DNA of 64,000 nt from an uncultured Alistipes sp. (lineage in GTDB: Bacteria > Bacteroidota > Bacteroidia > Bacteroidales > Rikenellaceae). The position numbers and the translations under genes were made by a program. Location of the stretch: assembly GCA_947623965.1 (NCBI GenBank), contig CANQIF010000012.1, forward strand, positions 1-64,000. The letters are read 5' to 3'. Positions 1 through 10,610 of the stretch are shown here, in pieces (positions within the stretch are counted from its first letter, which is position 1; the number at the start of each line of letters is the position of its first letter). The notes beneath the pieces were generated by a model. The model made no database searches. It was not told the DNA's origin and saw only the letters and a list, made by a program, of their open reading frames with translations.

Positions 1-5
1 TCTAT

Positions 6-68
6 ATCCTACTTTTTGCATATTAGAACAGATCGGATCCTTTTTCATCCTACTTTTTGCATATTAGA
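6..68. repeat. 22-bp direct repeat ATCCTACTTTTTGCATATTAGA at 6-27 and 47-68 (41-bp period)
   Basis: Exact repetition read in sequence; may continue left of the window. Confidence 0.85.
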
Positions 69-150
69 CCTTTTTTTTGTCCGTATCGGAGAGGCACGGT
101 CCCGATGCGACGCGGGGAACGACGGTCGCAACGCTTTGAACGGATGAGGT

Positions 151-366
151 ATGAGTTTATTCAGGAAAAAGAAGAAGCCGGACCTGTCGAATTTGGACAA
201 GCTGCTGGCAATGAAAGATCCCTTTGTGACGTGGATGACCCGCGTTACCGCTGCGGACCTGGATTACCAGGATGCGTGCGGAAAGGTCGATCCGGCCGAT
301 CTGCAGGCACTGGTCGATAAACGGTTTCTGCACTACGCAGCCTACCAGGCGAAAAAGACGAAATAG
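151..366 (+). CDS. small hypothetical protein (71 aa, Lys-rich N-terminus)
   Basis: ORF MSLFRKKKKPDLSNLDKLLAMKDPF...; compact ORF ahead of an intergenic repeat. Confidence 0.55.
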   Translation: MSLFRKKKKPDLSNLDKLLAMKDPFVTWMTRVTAADLDYQDACGKVDPADLQALVDKRFLHYAAYQAKKTK

Positions 367-399
367 ACGAGCGGGCCGCTTTTGCAAGCCCATTTTTCT

Positions 400-895
400 G
401 TTTATCGGTCGCGTAGCGACCGAGCAGCCCGCAGCCGCCCCCCCTGGCGGAGGGCTGCTCCTCTACGTCGCAAGCCCATCCGCTCGGCTGCGGGCGCATC
501 TCAAGTTGGAATCGGTCCGTCAGGACCGGCGGGCCGCAGCAAAATCGACCTCGCAAGAGGTCGTGCGGGCCGCAGCCTGGGGGCGGCGGAGGCCCGCAAT
601 TCGTACCCGAACATGCGGGCGCTCTGCAGGCTGCGTCCCGAAACGGGATCTATGTCTAAATGTGTCCGGAAGCCCTGCTTAATTCTGAATTTTGAATCTT
701 GAATTTTAAATTTGCGCCCGAACGGGCGCAGCGGGCCGCAGCTTCGCCCGGCGAAAGCCCGCACTCGCGTCCGCCGTTGCGTCCGCTTGTGCGTCCCTTC
801 GCAAGTTGCAGCCCGAGCTTGAATCGAAATAGGTGGCAGCGGAGAGCTGCTCCTCTAAAGTCGCAAACCCATCCGCTCGGCCGCGGGCTTGCCAT
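400..895. repeat. modular intergenic hairpin-repeat cluster
   Basis: Hairpins GGTCGCGTAGCGACC, CGGTCCGTCAGGACCG (513-528), CGACCTCGCAAGAGGTCG (546-563), plus the TTGAATT-type A/T tract. Confidence 0.88.
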
Positions 896-1110
896 CGGGT
901 TCGGCGCCGAAAAGGGAACGGGCGTCGAACAAAAAAAGGTCCGACTCCTTTTCGGGGTCGGACCGAAGTTTTTATGCGCTGCGCACCTTACCGAACTTTC
1001 GCCCGGCTTGCGTCGCAGTTGTCGGAAAGTCAGCCGTCAGAAAACCGGTCCTTCGAAATTTAAAGGCCGCATAAGGGCCGCCTGTCAGCCCGTTGTCGGA
1101 AAGTCAGCCG

Positions 1111-1680
1111 TCAGAACGGCAGGTCGTCGGGATCCTCGGCCGGGGCCGGCGGGACGGGTGCCGCAGCAGGCGCCGTTTCGGGGGCATTTTGCTGCTGGCG
1201 GTTGTAGCCGCCGTTCCGGTTGCTGTTCCGGTAGCCGCCGTCATTGTTCCGGTAGCCGCCCCCGTCGTTGCCGCGATACCCGCCGCCATCGTTGCCGCGG
1301 TAGTTTCCTCCATCATTCCCCCGGTAACCGCCGCCGTCGTTCTCCTGCCGGTTGTCGCGGCGGCCGAGCAGGTTCATCGTGTCGGCCATGATCTCCGTCG
1401 TGTAACGTTTGTTCCCGCTCTGATCCGTCCATTCGCGCGTGCGCAGACGCCCTTCGATATAGAGCTGCGAGCCCTTGTGCACGAAGCGGTCGACTACGTC
1501 GGCCAGGCCGCGCCACAGCGTGACGGTGTGCCATTCGGTATGTTCGCGGTTTTCGTTCGTCGCACGGTCGCGGTAGCGCTCCGTCGTGGCCAGTCGGATA
1601 CGGGCCACCTTGCCGTTTTCCGTGGCGCGTATTTCGGGATCGACACCGACATTCCCGATCAAAATGACTTTATTTACCAT
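1111..1680 (-). CDS. ssb: single-stranded DNA-binding protein with GNDGGxYR-repeat C-terminal linker and acidic DDLPF tip
   Basis: MVNKVILIGNVGVDPEIR...; OB-fold SSB signature; C-terminal DPDDLPF. Confidence 0.96.
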   Translation of the reverse strand: MVNKVILIGNVGVDPEIRATENGKVARIRLATTERYRDRATNENREHTEWHTVTLWRGLADVVDRFVHKGSQLYIEGRLRTREWTDQSGNKRYTTEIMADTMNLLGRRDNRQENDGGGYRGNDGGNYRGNDGGGYRGNDGGGYRNNDGGYRNSNRNGGYNRQQQNAPETAPAAAPVPPAPAEDPDDLPF

Positions 1681-1697
1681 TGTTGTCCGTCGTTTGT

Positions 1698-2504
1698 TTA
1701 AAGTTCGCGAATCATCGCTTTGAAAAGTGTTTCCATATTGCCGGCCGCCTTGCGTCCCTGCCGCTGTACGTCTTCGTGGTCGCCGACCTCGTCCGAAAGG
1801 CCGCAGTTCGTGATGACCGAGACGCCGAAACAGGGGATTCCCATGTGGCGCGCCACGATCACCTCGGGAACGGTGGACATCCCCGCCGCATCGCCGCCGA
1901 TCGCCTTGAAGTAGCGGTACTCGGCCTGCGTCTCGAACGTGGGACCCGTGCCGCCGACGTAGACGCCGTACTGGAGCTTGATGTGCTCGCGCTCGGCGAT
2001 GGCCGTCGCACGCTCGATGAGCCCCTTGTCGTAGCAGTTGTGCATATCCGGGAAGCGGGGGCCGAGTTCGGCGAGGTTGGGGCCGATGAGCGGATTGGGC
2101 ATCAGGTTGATGTGGTCCGTGATGACCATGAGGTCCCCGACGCGGAACGAGGTGTTGATGCCCCCCGAGGCGTTCGAGACGAAGAGGCGGCGGATGCCGA
2201 GGAGCTTCATCACGCGGACCGGGAAGGTGACCTGCGTCATTTTGTACCCTTCGTAGTAGTGGAACCGTCCCTGCATAGCGACCACCTTGCGCCCCTCGAC
2301 CGTGCCGAAGATCAGGCGTCCCTTGTGGCCCTCGACCGTCGAGACGGGGAAGCCCGGAATCGAGGCGTAGTCGAGCGTGCAGACGGCTTCGATCTTTTCG
2401 CCGAAGTCGCCCAGCCCCGTACCGAGGATGATGCCCACTTCGGGGGCGAAGTCGTTCGTGGCGGTCCGGATCCAGGCCGCCGTCTTTTTAATTTCTTCTA
2501 ACAT
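1698..2504 (-). CDS. purine nucleoside phosphorylase
   Basis: GIILGTGLGDF..., VEGHKGRLIFGTVEGRKVVAMQGRFHYYEGY, SNASGGIN motifs. Confidence 0.95.
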   Translation of the reverse strand: MLEEIKKTAAWIRTATNDFAPEVGIILGTGLGDFGEKIEAVCTLDYASIPGFPVSTVEGHKGRLIFGTVEGRKVVAMQGRFHYYEGYKMTQVTFPVRVMKLLGIRRLFVSNASGGINTSFRVGDLMVITDHINLMPNPLIGPNLAELGPRFPDMHNCYDKGLIERATAIAEREHIKLQYGVYVGGTGPTFETQAEYRYFKAIGGDAAGMSTVPEVIVARHMGIPCFGVSVITNCGLSDEVGDHEDVQRQGRKAAGNMETLFKAMIREL

Positions 2505-3531
2505 CTTCTTCTATTTTTTGGAGAAAATCCGTTGCCGAATCTTCGATGAAAGCAATATCGATGGGCAGGTAGTAGAGGCTGCGCCGCACGACGGCCGGAA
2601 TCTTCTTGCGGCGGCACATCTTCACGGCGTCTTTCTCCGTCGTGACGATGACCGCGTCGGGGTGCTGCCCGAGCAGTCCGGCCAGCTCCTCCATATCGCT
2701 CACGCGGTAGACGTAGTGGTCCTTGCGCGTCAGCTCGGCGACGACGTCGTACCGTTCGTGCAGCGTCTGCAGGAAAGGTTTCGGGTTGCCGATGCCCGAG
2801 AGGGCGATCACGCGGCGGCGCTGCGTGACGGGGGCGGCGGGCGCCTCGCCGGGGTAGACGGGCTGGGGCGTGAAGCTCTCGAAGCGGGTGAAGTAGATCT
2901 GCTGGTAGACGTACTTGATGAGAACCTTGCGCAGAATGCGGCGGTCGATCGGCGCCATCCGCTCGGGGCATTTCGTGACGATGAAGTAGTGGGCGCGGTA
3001 GAGCTGGTCCGGCAGGTCTCGCAACGAGCCTGCGGGAAGCATCCGGTCGCTCTGGATCGGCCGCGTCGAGTCGATCATCAGCACGTTGATCTTGGGGTCT
3101 ACGTAGCGGTGCTGGAAGCCGTCGTCCATAATGATCAGATCGACCTCGGGGTGTTCGCGGCAGAGCCGGCGGATCCCCTCGACGCGCTTTTCGCAACAGA
3201 CGACGACGGCCGACGGAAATTTGCGCTTGATCTGCAGCGGCTCGTCGCCCACGTCGCGGTAGTGGTCCTCGGGGTGTACCTCGACATAGCCCTTCGTGCG
3301 GCGCCCGTAGCCGCGCGAGAGGAGCGCCACGCGGTGCGAGCGCGACATATAGCCGATGAGCATCTCGGCCATCGGGGTTTTGCCCGTGCCGCCGACGGTG
3401 ATGTTGCCGATGCAGATGATCGGAATATCGAACCGCACGCTTTTCAACACACCCCAGTCGAACAGCCGGTGCCGCAGGGACACCGCCAGTCGGTAGAGCA
3501 GGGCGATCGGGGCGAATAGCAGGTTGCGCAT
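2488..3531 (-). CDS. lpxK: tetraacyldisaccharide 4'-kinase
   Basis: Start taken at MRNLLFAPIALLYRL; IICIGNITVGGTGKTPMAEML Walker A, IIMDDGFQHR; ORF-track N-terminal extension runs into the repeat. Confidence 0.93.
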   Translation of the reverse strand: MRNLLFAPIALLYRLAVSLRHRLFDWGVLKSVRFDIPIICIGNITVGGTGKTPMAEMLIGYMSRSHRVALLSRGYGRRTKGYVEVHPEDHYRDVGDEPLQIKRKFPSAVVVCCEKRVEGIRRLCREHPEVDLIIMDDGFQHRYVDPKINVLMIDSTRPIQSDRMLPAGSLRDLPDQLYRAHYFIVTKCPERMAPIDRRILRKVLIKYVYQQIYFTRFESFTPQPVYPGEAPAAPVTQRRRVIALSGIGNPKPFLQTLHERYDVVAELTRKDHYVYRVSDMEELAGLLGQHPDAVIVTTEKDAVKMCRRKKIPAVVRRSLYYLPIDIAFIEDSATDFLQKIEEDVRRN

Positions 3532-3719
3532 AGTCGGTTCGTCGGGTATACGGGGTGCTTGATACGATTTTGGTAAAGGTAGCGACTTTTTTCCGTTCCG
3601 GCAAACGAAAACGGCCTTTTCTTCGTCCGAAGCGTGAATCGGTGTGCTTTTCTTGGGTTTTCGGACGGTCGGCAGCGGTTTCTTGCAGGAACTGCGAAAT
3701 AAAAATTCAAAATTTATGG

Positions 3720-4595
3720 CGGCTTGCCGATGCCTGCAACAAGCCCGCAGCCCGCTTGGCCTCCAGAGAGGGCGATTTTCTAATCGCCTAATTTCCGACG
3801 GCAGTCCCGCAGCCGGGCGGACGGGCCTGCACGAGCGGCCTGCGGGACGCGAAGCTGCAGCCCTCCGCCAGGGGGCGGCTGCGGTCTGCCGGTCCTGACG
3901 GACCGATTTTGTCAGCAAGCACTTTCACTCCGACCGGTTGCGTGCTTGTTGCAGGCAGATTCGATGCCGCAGGCATCGGCGGGCTGCAGCCTCCGGGCAG
4001 CGGAGGCCCGCAGTTCGTTGCCGAATCTGCGTGCGCTCCGCAGGCTGCAGCCCGAATTGGAATGTACGCCCAAGCGCCCCCGAAAGCCCTTTTTAATTTT
4101 GAATCTTGAATTTTGAATTCTGAATTTGCGGCTTCGATAAGAAGCCGCAGCGGGCCCCAGCTTCGCCCCGCGAAGGCCCGCACCTCGCATCCGCTCGTGC
4201 CGGCGCTTCGCAAGCTGCTGCCCGAGCATCATTTTTAATTCTTCATTTTTCATTTTTAATTGCACCCGCATGGGCGCTGCAGCCCGCAGCCGCCCCCGGG
4301 CGGAGGGCTGCTCCTCTGCGTCGCAGGCCCGTCCGCTCGGCTGCGGGCTTTTGCAGTGGGTCGATCGCGCAGCGATTGGCGGGCCGCAGCCTTGCGACCC
4401 GAACTGGAATATATGCCCAAGCGCACCTGAAAGCTCCTTTTAATTTTGAATCTTGAATTTTGAATGCTGAATTTGCGGCTTCGATAAGAAGCCGCAGCGG
4501 GCCGCAGCTTCGCCCCCGCGAAGGCCCGCTGCTCGCGTCCCGCAGGTCCGCTTCGTGCGGCCGCTTCGCAAGCTGCGCCCCGCGGATGCAGATGC
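3720..4595. repeat. modular intergenic hairpin-repeat cluster
   Basis: GCAGCCCGCAGCCGCC...CGGCTGCGGGC, GCGGGCC(C)GCAGC...GGCCCGC and TTTTGAATCTTGAATTTTGAATT modules. Confidence 0.85.
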
Positions 4596-4604
4596 GAATG
4601 CAAA

Positions 4605-4803
4605 CCTCGGCAAAACCGCGAACTCCGTTTGCTTTTGCCCTCGGCTTTTCGTACTTTGACTTCGTCGAAGATACTTGGGCCTCGGCAAAACCGCAAACTC
4701 CGTTTGCTTTTGCCCTCGGCTTTTCGTACTTTGACTTCGTCGAAGATACTCGGGCCTCGGCAAAACCGCAAACTCCGTTTGCTTTTGCCCTCGGCTTTTC
4801 GTA
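4605..4803 (+). repeat. 75-bp tandem repeat (units start 4605, 4680, 4755) carrying promoter-like sequence
   Basis: CCTCGGCAAAACCGC(A/G)AACTCCGTTTGCTTTTGCCCTCGGCTTTTCGTACTTTGACTTCGTCGAAGATAC repeated. Confidence 0.92.
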
Positions 4804-4809
4804 TCTTTG
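4778..4809 (+). promoter_or_regulatory. Bacteroidetes-type promoter for the exonuclease gene
   Basis: TTTG (4778-4781) - 20 nt - TATCTTTG (4802-4809). Confidence 0.75.
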
Positions 4810-4845
4810 TCCGACTTTTTCCGAAAAGATGATACCGCGACAAAG

Positions 4846-5457
4846 ATGACACCGCGACCTCCCTATATCCATAAGATCGACAACGAACAGACGGCCCTGC
4901 TGCCCGCCATCGAGTTCCGGGGCGAGATTTGCGTCGTCGACCGCGAAGAGCAGATCGAAGAGGCCTGCCGCTACCTCGCCGAGCAGCCGATGCTGGGTTT
5001 CGACACCGAGACCCGCCCCTCGTTCCGCGCCGGGGTGACGTTCCGCGTCTCGCTGCTGCAACTCTCGTCGGCCGAGCGCTGCTACCTCTTCCGGCTCAAC
5101 CTGATTCCGCTGGCGAAGCCCATTCTCCAGCTCCTCGAGAACCGCGACCTGCCGAAGATCGGCACCGATGTGGCGGGCGACCTGCGCGCCCTGCACCAGT
5201 TGCGCCACTTCCGCGAGGCGGGGTTCGTCGATCTGCAGTCGCTCGTCGGCGAGTGGGGCATCGAGGAGAAGAGCCTGCGCAAGATGTCGGCCATCATCCT
5301 CGGCAAGCGGGTCTCGAAGGCGCAGCGGCTGAGCAATTGGGAGAGCTCGGCCCTCACCGAGAAACAGCAGCTCTACGCCGCCACCGACGCCTGGGTCTGC
5401 ACGAAGATCTACCGCCGGCTGCGTCACGTCCCGAAGATCGGAAAGGAGGCGCAATAG
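4846..5457 (+). CDS. 3'-5' exonuclease domain protein (RNase D-like)
   Basis: MLGFDTETRPSFR...DLQSLVGEWGIEEKSLRKMSAIILGKRVSKAQRLSNWE...YAATDAWVCTKIY; the 4807 ATG lies inside the promoter, so 4846 is preferred. Confidence 0.9.
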   Translation: MTPRPPYIHKIDNEQTALLPAIEFRGEICVVDREEQIEEACRYLAEQPMLGFDTETRPSFRAGVTFRVSLLQLSSAERCYLFRLNLIPLAKPILQLLENRDLPKIGTDVAGDLRALHQLRHFREAGFVDLQSLVGEWGIEEKSLRKMSAIILGKRVSKAQRLSNWESSALTEKQQLYAATDAWVCTKIYRRLRHVPKIGKEAQ

Positions 5458-5625
5458 CCGCCCGAATGCTGCCGCCGGGCTGCATAACACCGGACGCATA
5501 ACCGCTGACTGTAACCCCTCGGGGCGTAAAACGCGGGGCCGTAAACCGCCTTGGTTGTGAATCTGCGGGTCGCAGAGCGCAAGCCGCAAACCGCCGGGCT
5601 GCGACGCTGCCCCTTCGGTCGTAAA

Positions 5626-5712
5626 CCCCGGCCACAACCCCGGCCACAACCCCGGCCACAACCCTGGCCACAACCCCGGCCACAACCCCGGCCACAACCC
5701 TGGCCACAACCC
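5626..5712. repeat. 12-bp tandem repeat CCCCGGCCACAA, about 7 units
   Basis: Direct reading. Confidence 0.95.
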
Positions 5713-5785
5713 CGCTGGCAAACCCGGCCGCCCCTCATCCCGAATCCCGGGAGGCGGTCACCGAAAACGTACAAACAGAGATTCC

Positions 5786-6985
<1,200 letters not shown>

Positions 6986-7004
6986 ACAAACGCCCCCGAG
7001 ACAG

Positions 7005-7046
7005 CGCATCGCCCCGCCGGAGTACACTTTCCGGCGGGGCGATGCG
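7005..7046. terminator. bidirectional stem-loop between convergent genes
   Basis: CGCATCGCCCCGCCGGA / TCCGGCGGGGCGATGCG, 17-bp arms. Confidence 0.75.
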
Positions 7047-7068
7047 TTCCGGAAGCGGACGGCCGCTT

Positions 7069-7587
7069 TTACGATTCCTCCTCCTCTTCGCCCGCCGCTC
7101 CCGCATTGAGCAGATCGACCAGCTCGCCGGCCTGCTGGCAGGAGACCCAGATGCGGTCTTCGTAGACGGTCATCACCTCGACCAGGTTGCGCCATTCAGA
7201 GGCGTAGATTAGGATGCGGTCGAAGTGGCGCAGGTCGAAGAAGTGGCCGTAGTAGCCGAAGAATCCGCACCCGCCGAAGATGGGTACGAGGAGTTTCATT
7301 TCGTCGGGCTGCACGAGCCGGGCGCCGGCGATTTCGTCGCGCCGCAGCTCCGTAATATCGAGCAGGCAGCGAATTTCGAGCTTCTCGTCGGTCAGCACCA
7401 ACCTGCGCGGAATCGAGAGGGCCATCAGGATCAACAGCGCCCCGATGCAGGAGATGAACCAGGCCGAGAGATACTCCCCTTCGTAGAGCCAGTAGAGCCC
7501 CCAGCCCAAGCCGATGTAGACCAGAACGTAGAGCGCCGTCCAGTAGAGGGTCCGGCGGTCGATGCGGTATTTGTAGGTGCGGATCAT
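7069..7587 (-). CDS. hypothetical membrane protein (PH-like fold possible)
   Basis: Two predicted TM segments then LVLTDEKLEIRCLLDITELRRDEIAGARLV. Confidence 0.75.
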   Translation of the reverse strand: MIRTYKYRIDRRTLYWTALYVLVYIGLGWGLYWLYEGEYLSAWFISCIGALLILMALSIPRRLVLTDEKLEIRCLLDITELRRDEIAGARLVQPDEMKLLVPIFGGCGFFGYYGHFFDLRHFDRILIYASEWRNLVEVMTVYEDRIWVSCQQAGELVDLLNAGAAGEEEEES

Positions 7588-8399
7588 GGCTGTTCGCAGG
7601 GGGTGACGGGGCCGCCGGGGTTGCCGGACCGGTCGGGGTTGCCGGACGGGTCGGATGGGGTGGGGAAGTCCGGGGTATCGGGGCTGCCGGCCCCGGAATC
7701 GGCGGCTGCTTGCAGCGCTTCGGCTTCGGCCTCCAGCAGCGCCGCGGCGATCGTCAGGTCGTCGGGCGTGGTGAGCTTGATGTTGCCGCGCTCCCCGTCG
7801 CAGAGGTGCACCGCCTCGCCGGCCGCCTCGACGACCGAGGCATCGTCCGTGAAGGCGGTCGTGTAGGGCTGCTCGTAGGCGCGGTCGAGCAGGGCCCGGT
7901 CGAAGAACTGGGGCGTCTGCACGATCCGCAGGGTTCGCCGGTCGAGGATCCGCGACCGCCCCTCCGCATCGACGCAGCGGTAGGAATCGACCGCCTCGAC
8001 GACCGGGACGGCCGACCCGTAGCGGGCCGCCTCCCCGGCTGCGCGACGGATCAAGGCCTCCGAGGCGAGCGGCCGCACGGCATCCTGCACCCCCACGATT
8101 GCGGCGTCGTAGGCCACGGCCGCGAGGCCGTTCTTCACCGAATGGAACCGCTCGGCACCCCCCTCGACGATCGTGTGGGCGGGCACGTCGAAACGCGCCT
8201 TCAGCTGCTTCCAGTATTCGATGTGGGCGGCGGGCAGCACGACGATGAGTTGCGCCGCGGGCAGCGCCCGGTGGAAGCGGTCGAGCGTGTGGGCCAGCAC
8301 GGGACGCATTCCGAGCAGGCGGAACTGCTTGGGGATCGTGCCGCCCATCCGGGTGCCGCCGCCGCCGGCGACGATGATGACGGAGGTTCGTGGTTGCAT
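7584..8399 (-). CDS. ispD: 2-C-methyl-D-erythritol 4-phosphate cytidylyltransferase with Pro/Gly/Asp-rich C-terminal extension
   Basis: VIIVAGGGGTRMGGTIPKQF; VQDAVRPLAS; KLTTPDDLTIA. Confidence 0.94.
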   Translation of the reverse strand: MQPRTSVIIVAGGGGTRMGGTIPKQFRLLGMRPVLAHTLDRFHRALPAAQLIVVLPAAHIEYWKQLKARFDVPAHTIVEGGAERFHSVKNGLAAVAYDAAIVGVQDAVRPLASEALIRRAAGEAARYGSAVPVVEAVDSYRCVDAEGRSRILDRRTLRIVQTPQFFDRALLDRAYEQPYTTAFTDDASVVEAAGEAVHLCDGERGNIKLTTPDDLTIAAALLEAEAEALQAAADSGAGSPDTPDFPTPSDPSGNPDRSGNPGGPVTPCEQP

Positions 8400-8479
8400 A
8401 TCGGGATATACTTATTTATACGTCGCCGGTTGCCGGCCGGCGGCTGTTTCCATACCTTTTTCCCTGCGTTAGCAACAGG

Positions 8480-9832
8480 TTATTTCTTCGTCTCCGCTTT
8501 CTCTCTTTCCGCCGCGTTCATTCCTGCGGCGCCGGCCAGCGTGTCGGCTCCCCGCAGCGCCTCGGCCGAGGGAAGCGAGTCGAGCTGCGTGATGCACGCC
8601 TCGATCGGCACGTCGCCCTCCAACTCGGCGACGATGCGGTCGCGGACATATTCGAACTGGGGCCGGAGCGCCGCGGCGATCGGCTCGGCGGGCTCCTGCG
8701 GGACGGTCAGCGGGTTGATCGGCGAGCCGTTTTTCCAGATGCGGTAGTCGAGGTGCGGACCTGTCGAGGTGCCCGTCGAACCGACGTAGCCGATCAACTG
8801 CCCCTGCGCGACGCGCGTTCCGACGGCGATGCCCTTCGCGAAGCGGCTCAGATGGAGATAGCCCGTCACGAGACTGCCGGCGTGCTTGATCTTGATCGTG
8901 TTGCCGCCTCCGCCGCCCCAGCCGCGGAAGGTCACCACCCCGTCGGCCACGGCCCGCACGGGCGTCCCGGCCGGCGCCGCGTAATCGACCCCCGTATGGG
9001 GCCGGCGCACCTTGTGCACGGGGTGCAGCCGCGAGTAGCTGAAGTGCGAGCTGATGCGCGAATATTTCAGCGGCGCCTTCAGCAGCTGCTTGCGCAGCGA
9101 GGCGCCGTCGGCCTCCCAGTAGCGCAGCCGGTCGTCCTGCCGGAAGGGAATCGCGTAATAGACCTTGCCGCGCTGCTCGAACTTGGCGCCCCAGATGCGG
9201 CCGACGCCGATCGACACCGTGTCGTCGATGAAGCGCTCGTCGTAGATCACCGTGAAGTTGTCGCCCTTCTGAATGCTGAAGAAGTCGACCGTCCATTGGT
9301 AGATATCCTCCAGCTCGGCGGCCAGCGCATAGGGCAGATTCTGTTCCATAATCGCCCCCCAGAGCGACGAGTGGATCGTGGCGGTGCGCTTCGTGCGGCG
9401 CACGGCGGTGGGCTTTTCGCCCAGCTCGACCGAGACCGAATCGCCCGCGAAGCCGAAGACGACGTATTCCGCGACGGAGCGTTCGTAGGCCAGGAAGTCG
9501 AGGTGGGGGGTGTGGAGCGAATCTTCGTGGATGAAGGCGGTGTACTTGTGCCCCGCGCGGATGTTGCGGAGCGGGAAACGCTCTTTCGAGGCCTTGTCGA
9601 GCCGGTCGATCTGCGCGGCCGACACGCCGAAGCCGCTCAGGATGCGGCCCACGGTCTCGCCGGACTGCACTTCGCCCGTTTCGAGGCGGTAGCGGTCGGC
9701 GTCGATGCCGTAAACCAGTCGGACGGGGCGCTTCTCCTCTTCGGGTGTGTCGGCCGCGGAGCGGGAACGCGAACAGCCTGCGGCCAGCAGCAGCGAAGCG
9801 CATAGGAAAGGAAGCAATCGGGACGATTTCAT
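8480..9832 (-). CDS. M23 family metallopeptidase (lipoprotein-type signal)
   Basis: LLAAGCSRS; RRPHTGVDYAAPAGTPVRAVADGVVTFRGWGGGGGN...HLDYRIWKNG. Confidence 0.93.
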   Translation of the reverse strand: MKSSRLLPFLCASLLLAAGCSRSRSAADTPEEEKRPVRLVYGIDADRYRLETGEVQSGETVGRILSGFGVSAAQIDRLDKASKERFPLRNIRAGHKYTAFIHEDSLHTPHLDFLAYERSVAEYVVFGFAGDSVSVELGEKPTAVRRTKRTATIHSSLWGAIMEQNLPYALAAELEDIYQWTVDFFSIQKGDNFTVIYDERFIDDTVSIGVGRIWGAKFEQRGKVYYAIPFRQDDRLRYWEADGASLRKQLLKAPLKYSRISSHFSYSRLHPVHKVRRPHTGVDYAAPAGTPVRAVADGVVTFRGWGGGGGNTIKIKHAGSLVTGYLHLSRFAKGIAVGTRVAQGQLIGYVGSTGTSTGPHLDYRIWKNGSPINPLTVPQEPAEPIAAALRPQFEYVRDRIVAELEGDVPIEACITQLDSLPSAEALRGADTLAGAAGMNAAEREKAETKK

Positions 9833-9938
9833 CGTGGATACGTTTTAGCCAATACTCAAACGGAACGGCTCGCGCGGAGGGTTCGGCGGCGCGTTTCGCG
9901 ACGCGTTTTTGCAGCGGCGGTTTTGCCGTTCCGTCTGG

Positions 9939-9971
9939 CAAAGATACGAAAAGCCGAGGGCAAAATGCAAA
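9939..9971 (-). promoter_or_regulatory. promoter for the M23 peptidase gene within the promoter-repeat family
   Basis: Reverse strand TTTG-21 nt-TATCTTTG, spacer CATTTTGCCCTCGGCTTTTCG. Confidence 0.7.
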
Positions 9972-10059
9972 CGAAGTTTGCAGATTTTGCCGAGGCGGAG
10001 TATCTAAGGCGCAGCCGAAGTACGAAAAGCCGAGAAATGAGGCCGCATTTTTAATTCTT

Positions 10060-10610
10060 TATTCTAATTGCAGCCTTGTAAAGGCTGCAGCAGCCCGCAG
10101 CCGCCCCCGGGCGGAGGGCTGCTCCTCCACGTCGCATGCCCATCCGCTCGGCTGCGGGCTTGTCTCGAGTTTAGACCGGTCCGTCAGGACCGAGCGGGCC
10201 GCAGCCTCCGCCCGGCGGAGGCCCGCAGCTCCTTGCAGTCGTGCGCGCGCTCCGCAGGCTGCGTCCCGAATCGGATTGAGCGCCTAAGAACCCTGCAGGC
10301 CCAATTAATTTTGAATCTTGAATTTAGAATTTTGAATTTCGGCCTTGCAAAGGCCGTGCGGGCCGCAGCTTTGCCCGGCGAAGGTCCGCTGCTCGCGTCC
10401 CGCAGGTCCGCTTCGAGCAGTTCCTCCGCAGGCTGCAGCCCGAATGGTAATTTTGAATCTTGAATTTTGAATTCTGAATTGCGCCCGAATGGGCGCAGCG
10501 GTCCGCAGCCTTCCGGCAGCGGAGGCCCGCAGTTCGTACCCGAACGTGCGCGCGCTCCGCAGGCTGCAGCCCGAATTCCATCATTCTGAATTTTGAATCT
10601 TGAATGATGA
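10060..10610. repeat. modular intergenic hairpin-repeat cluster
   Basis: Same modules; hairpins GGCCTTGCAAAGGCC (10341-10355), CGGTCCGTCAGGACCG. Confidence 0.88.

Noticed and set aside
1190-1345. GC-rich reiterations as a non-coding tandem repeat
   Set aside because: In frame with ssb, encoding the GNDGGxYR C-terminal linker.
4243-5721. ORFs in repeat regions with motifs such as PSARLRA, KPAAERTGL, GPQPPGGGGPQ
   Set aside because: Translations of the intergenic hairpin repeats in various frames; no consistent frame or start, so not treated as proteins.
7600-7660. Short tandem GGGTTGCCGGACSGGTC as regulatory repeat
   Set aside because: Lies within the ispD 3' end and is in frame (GNPDRSGNPGG); likely low-complexity coding.
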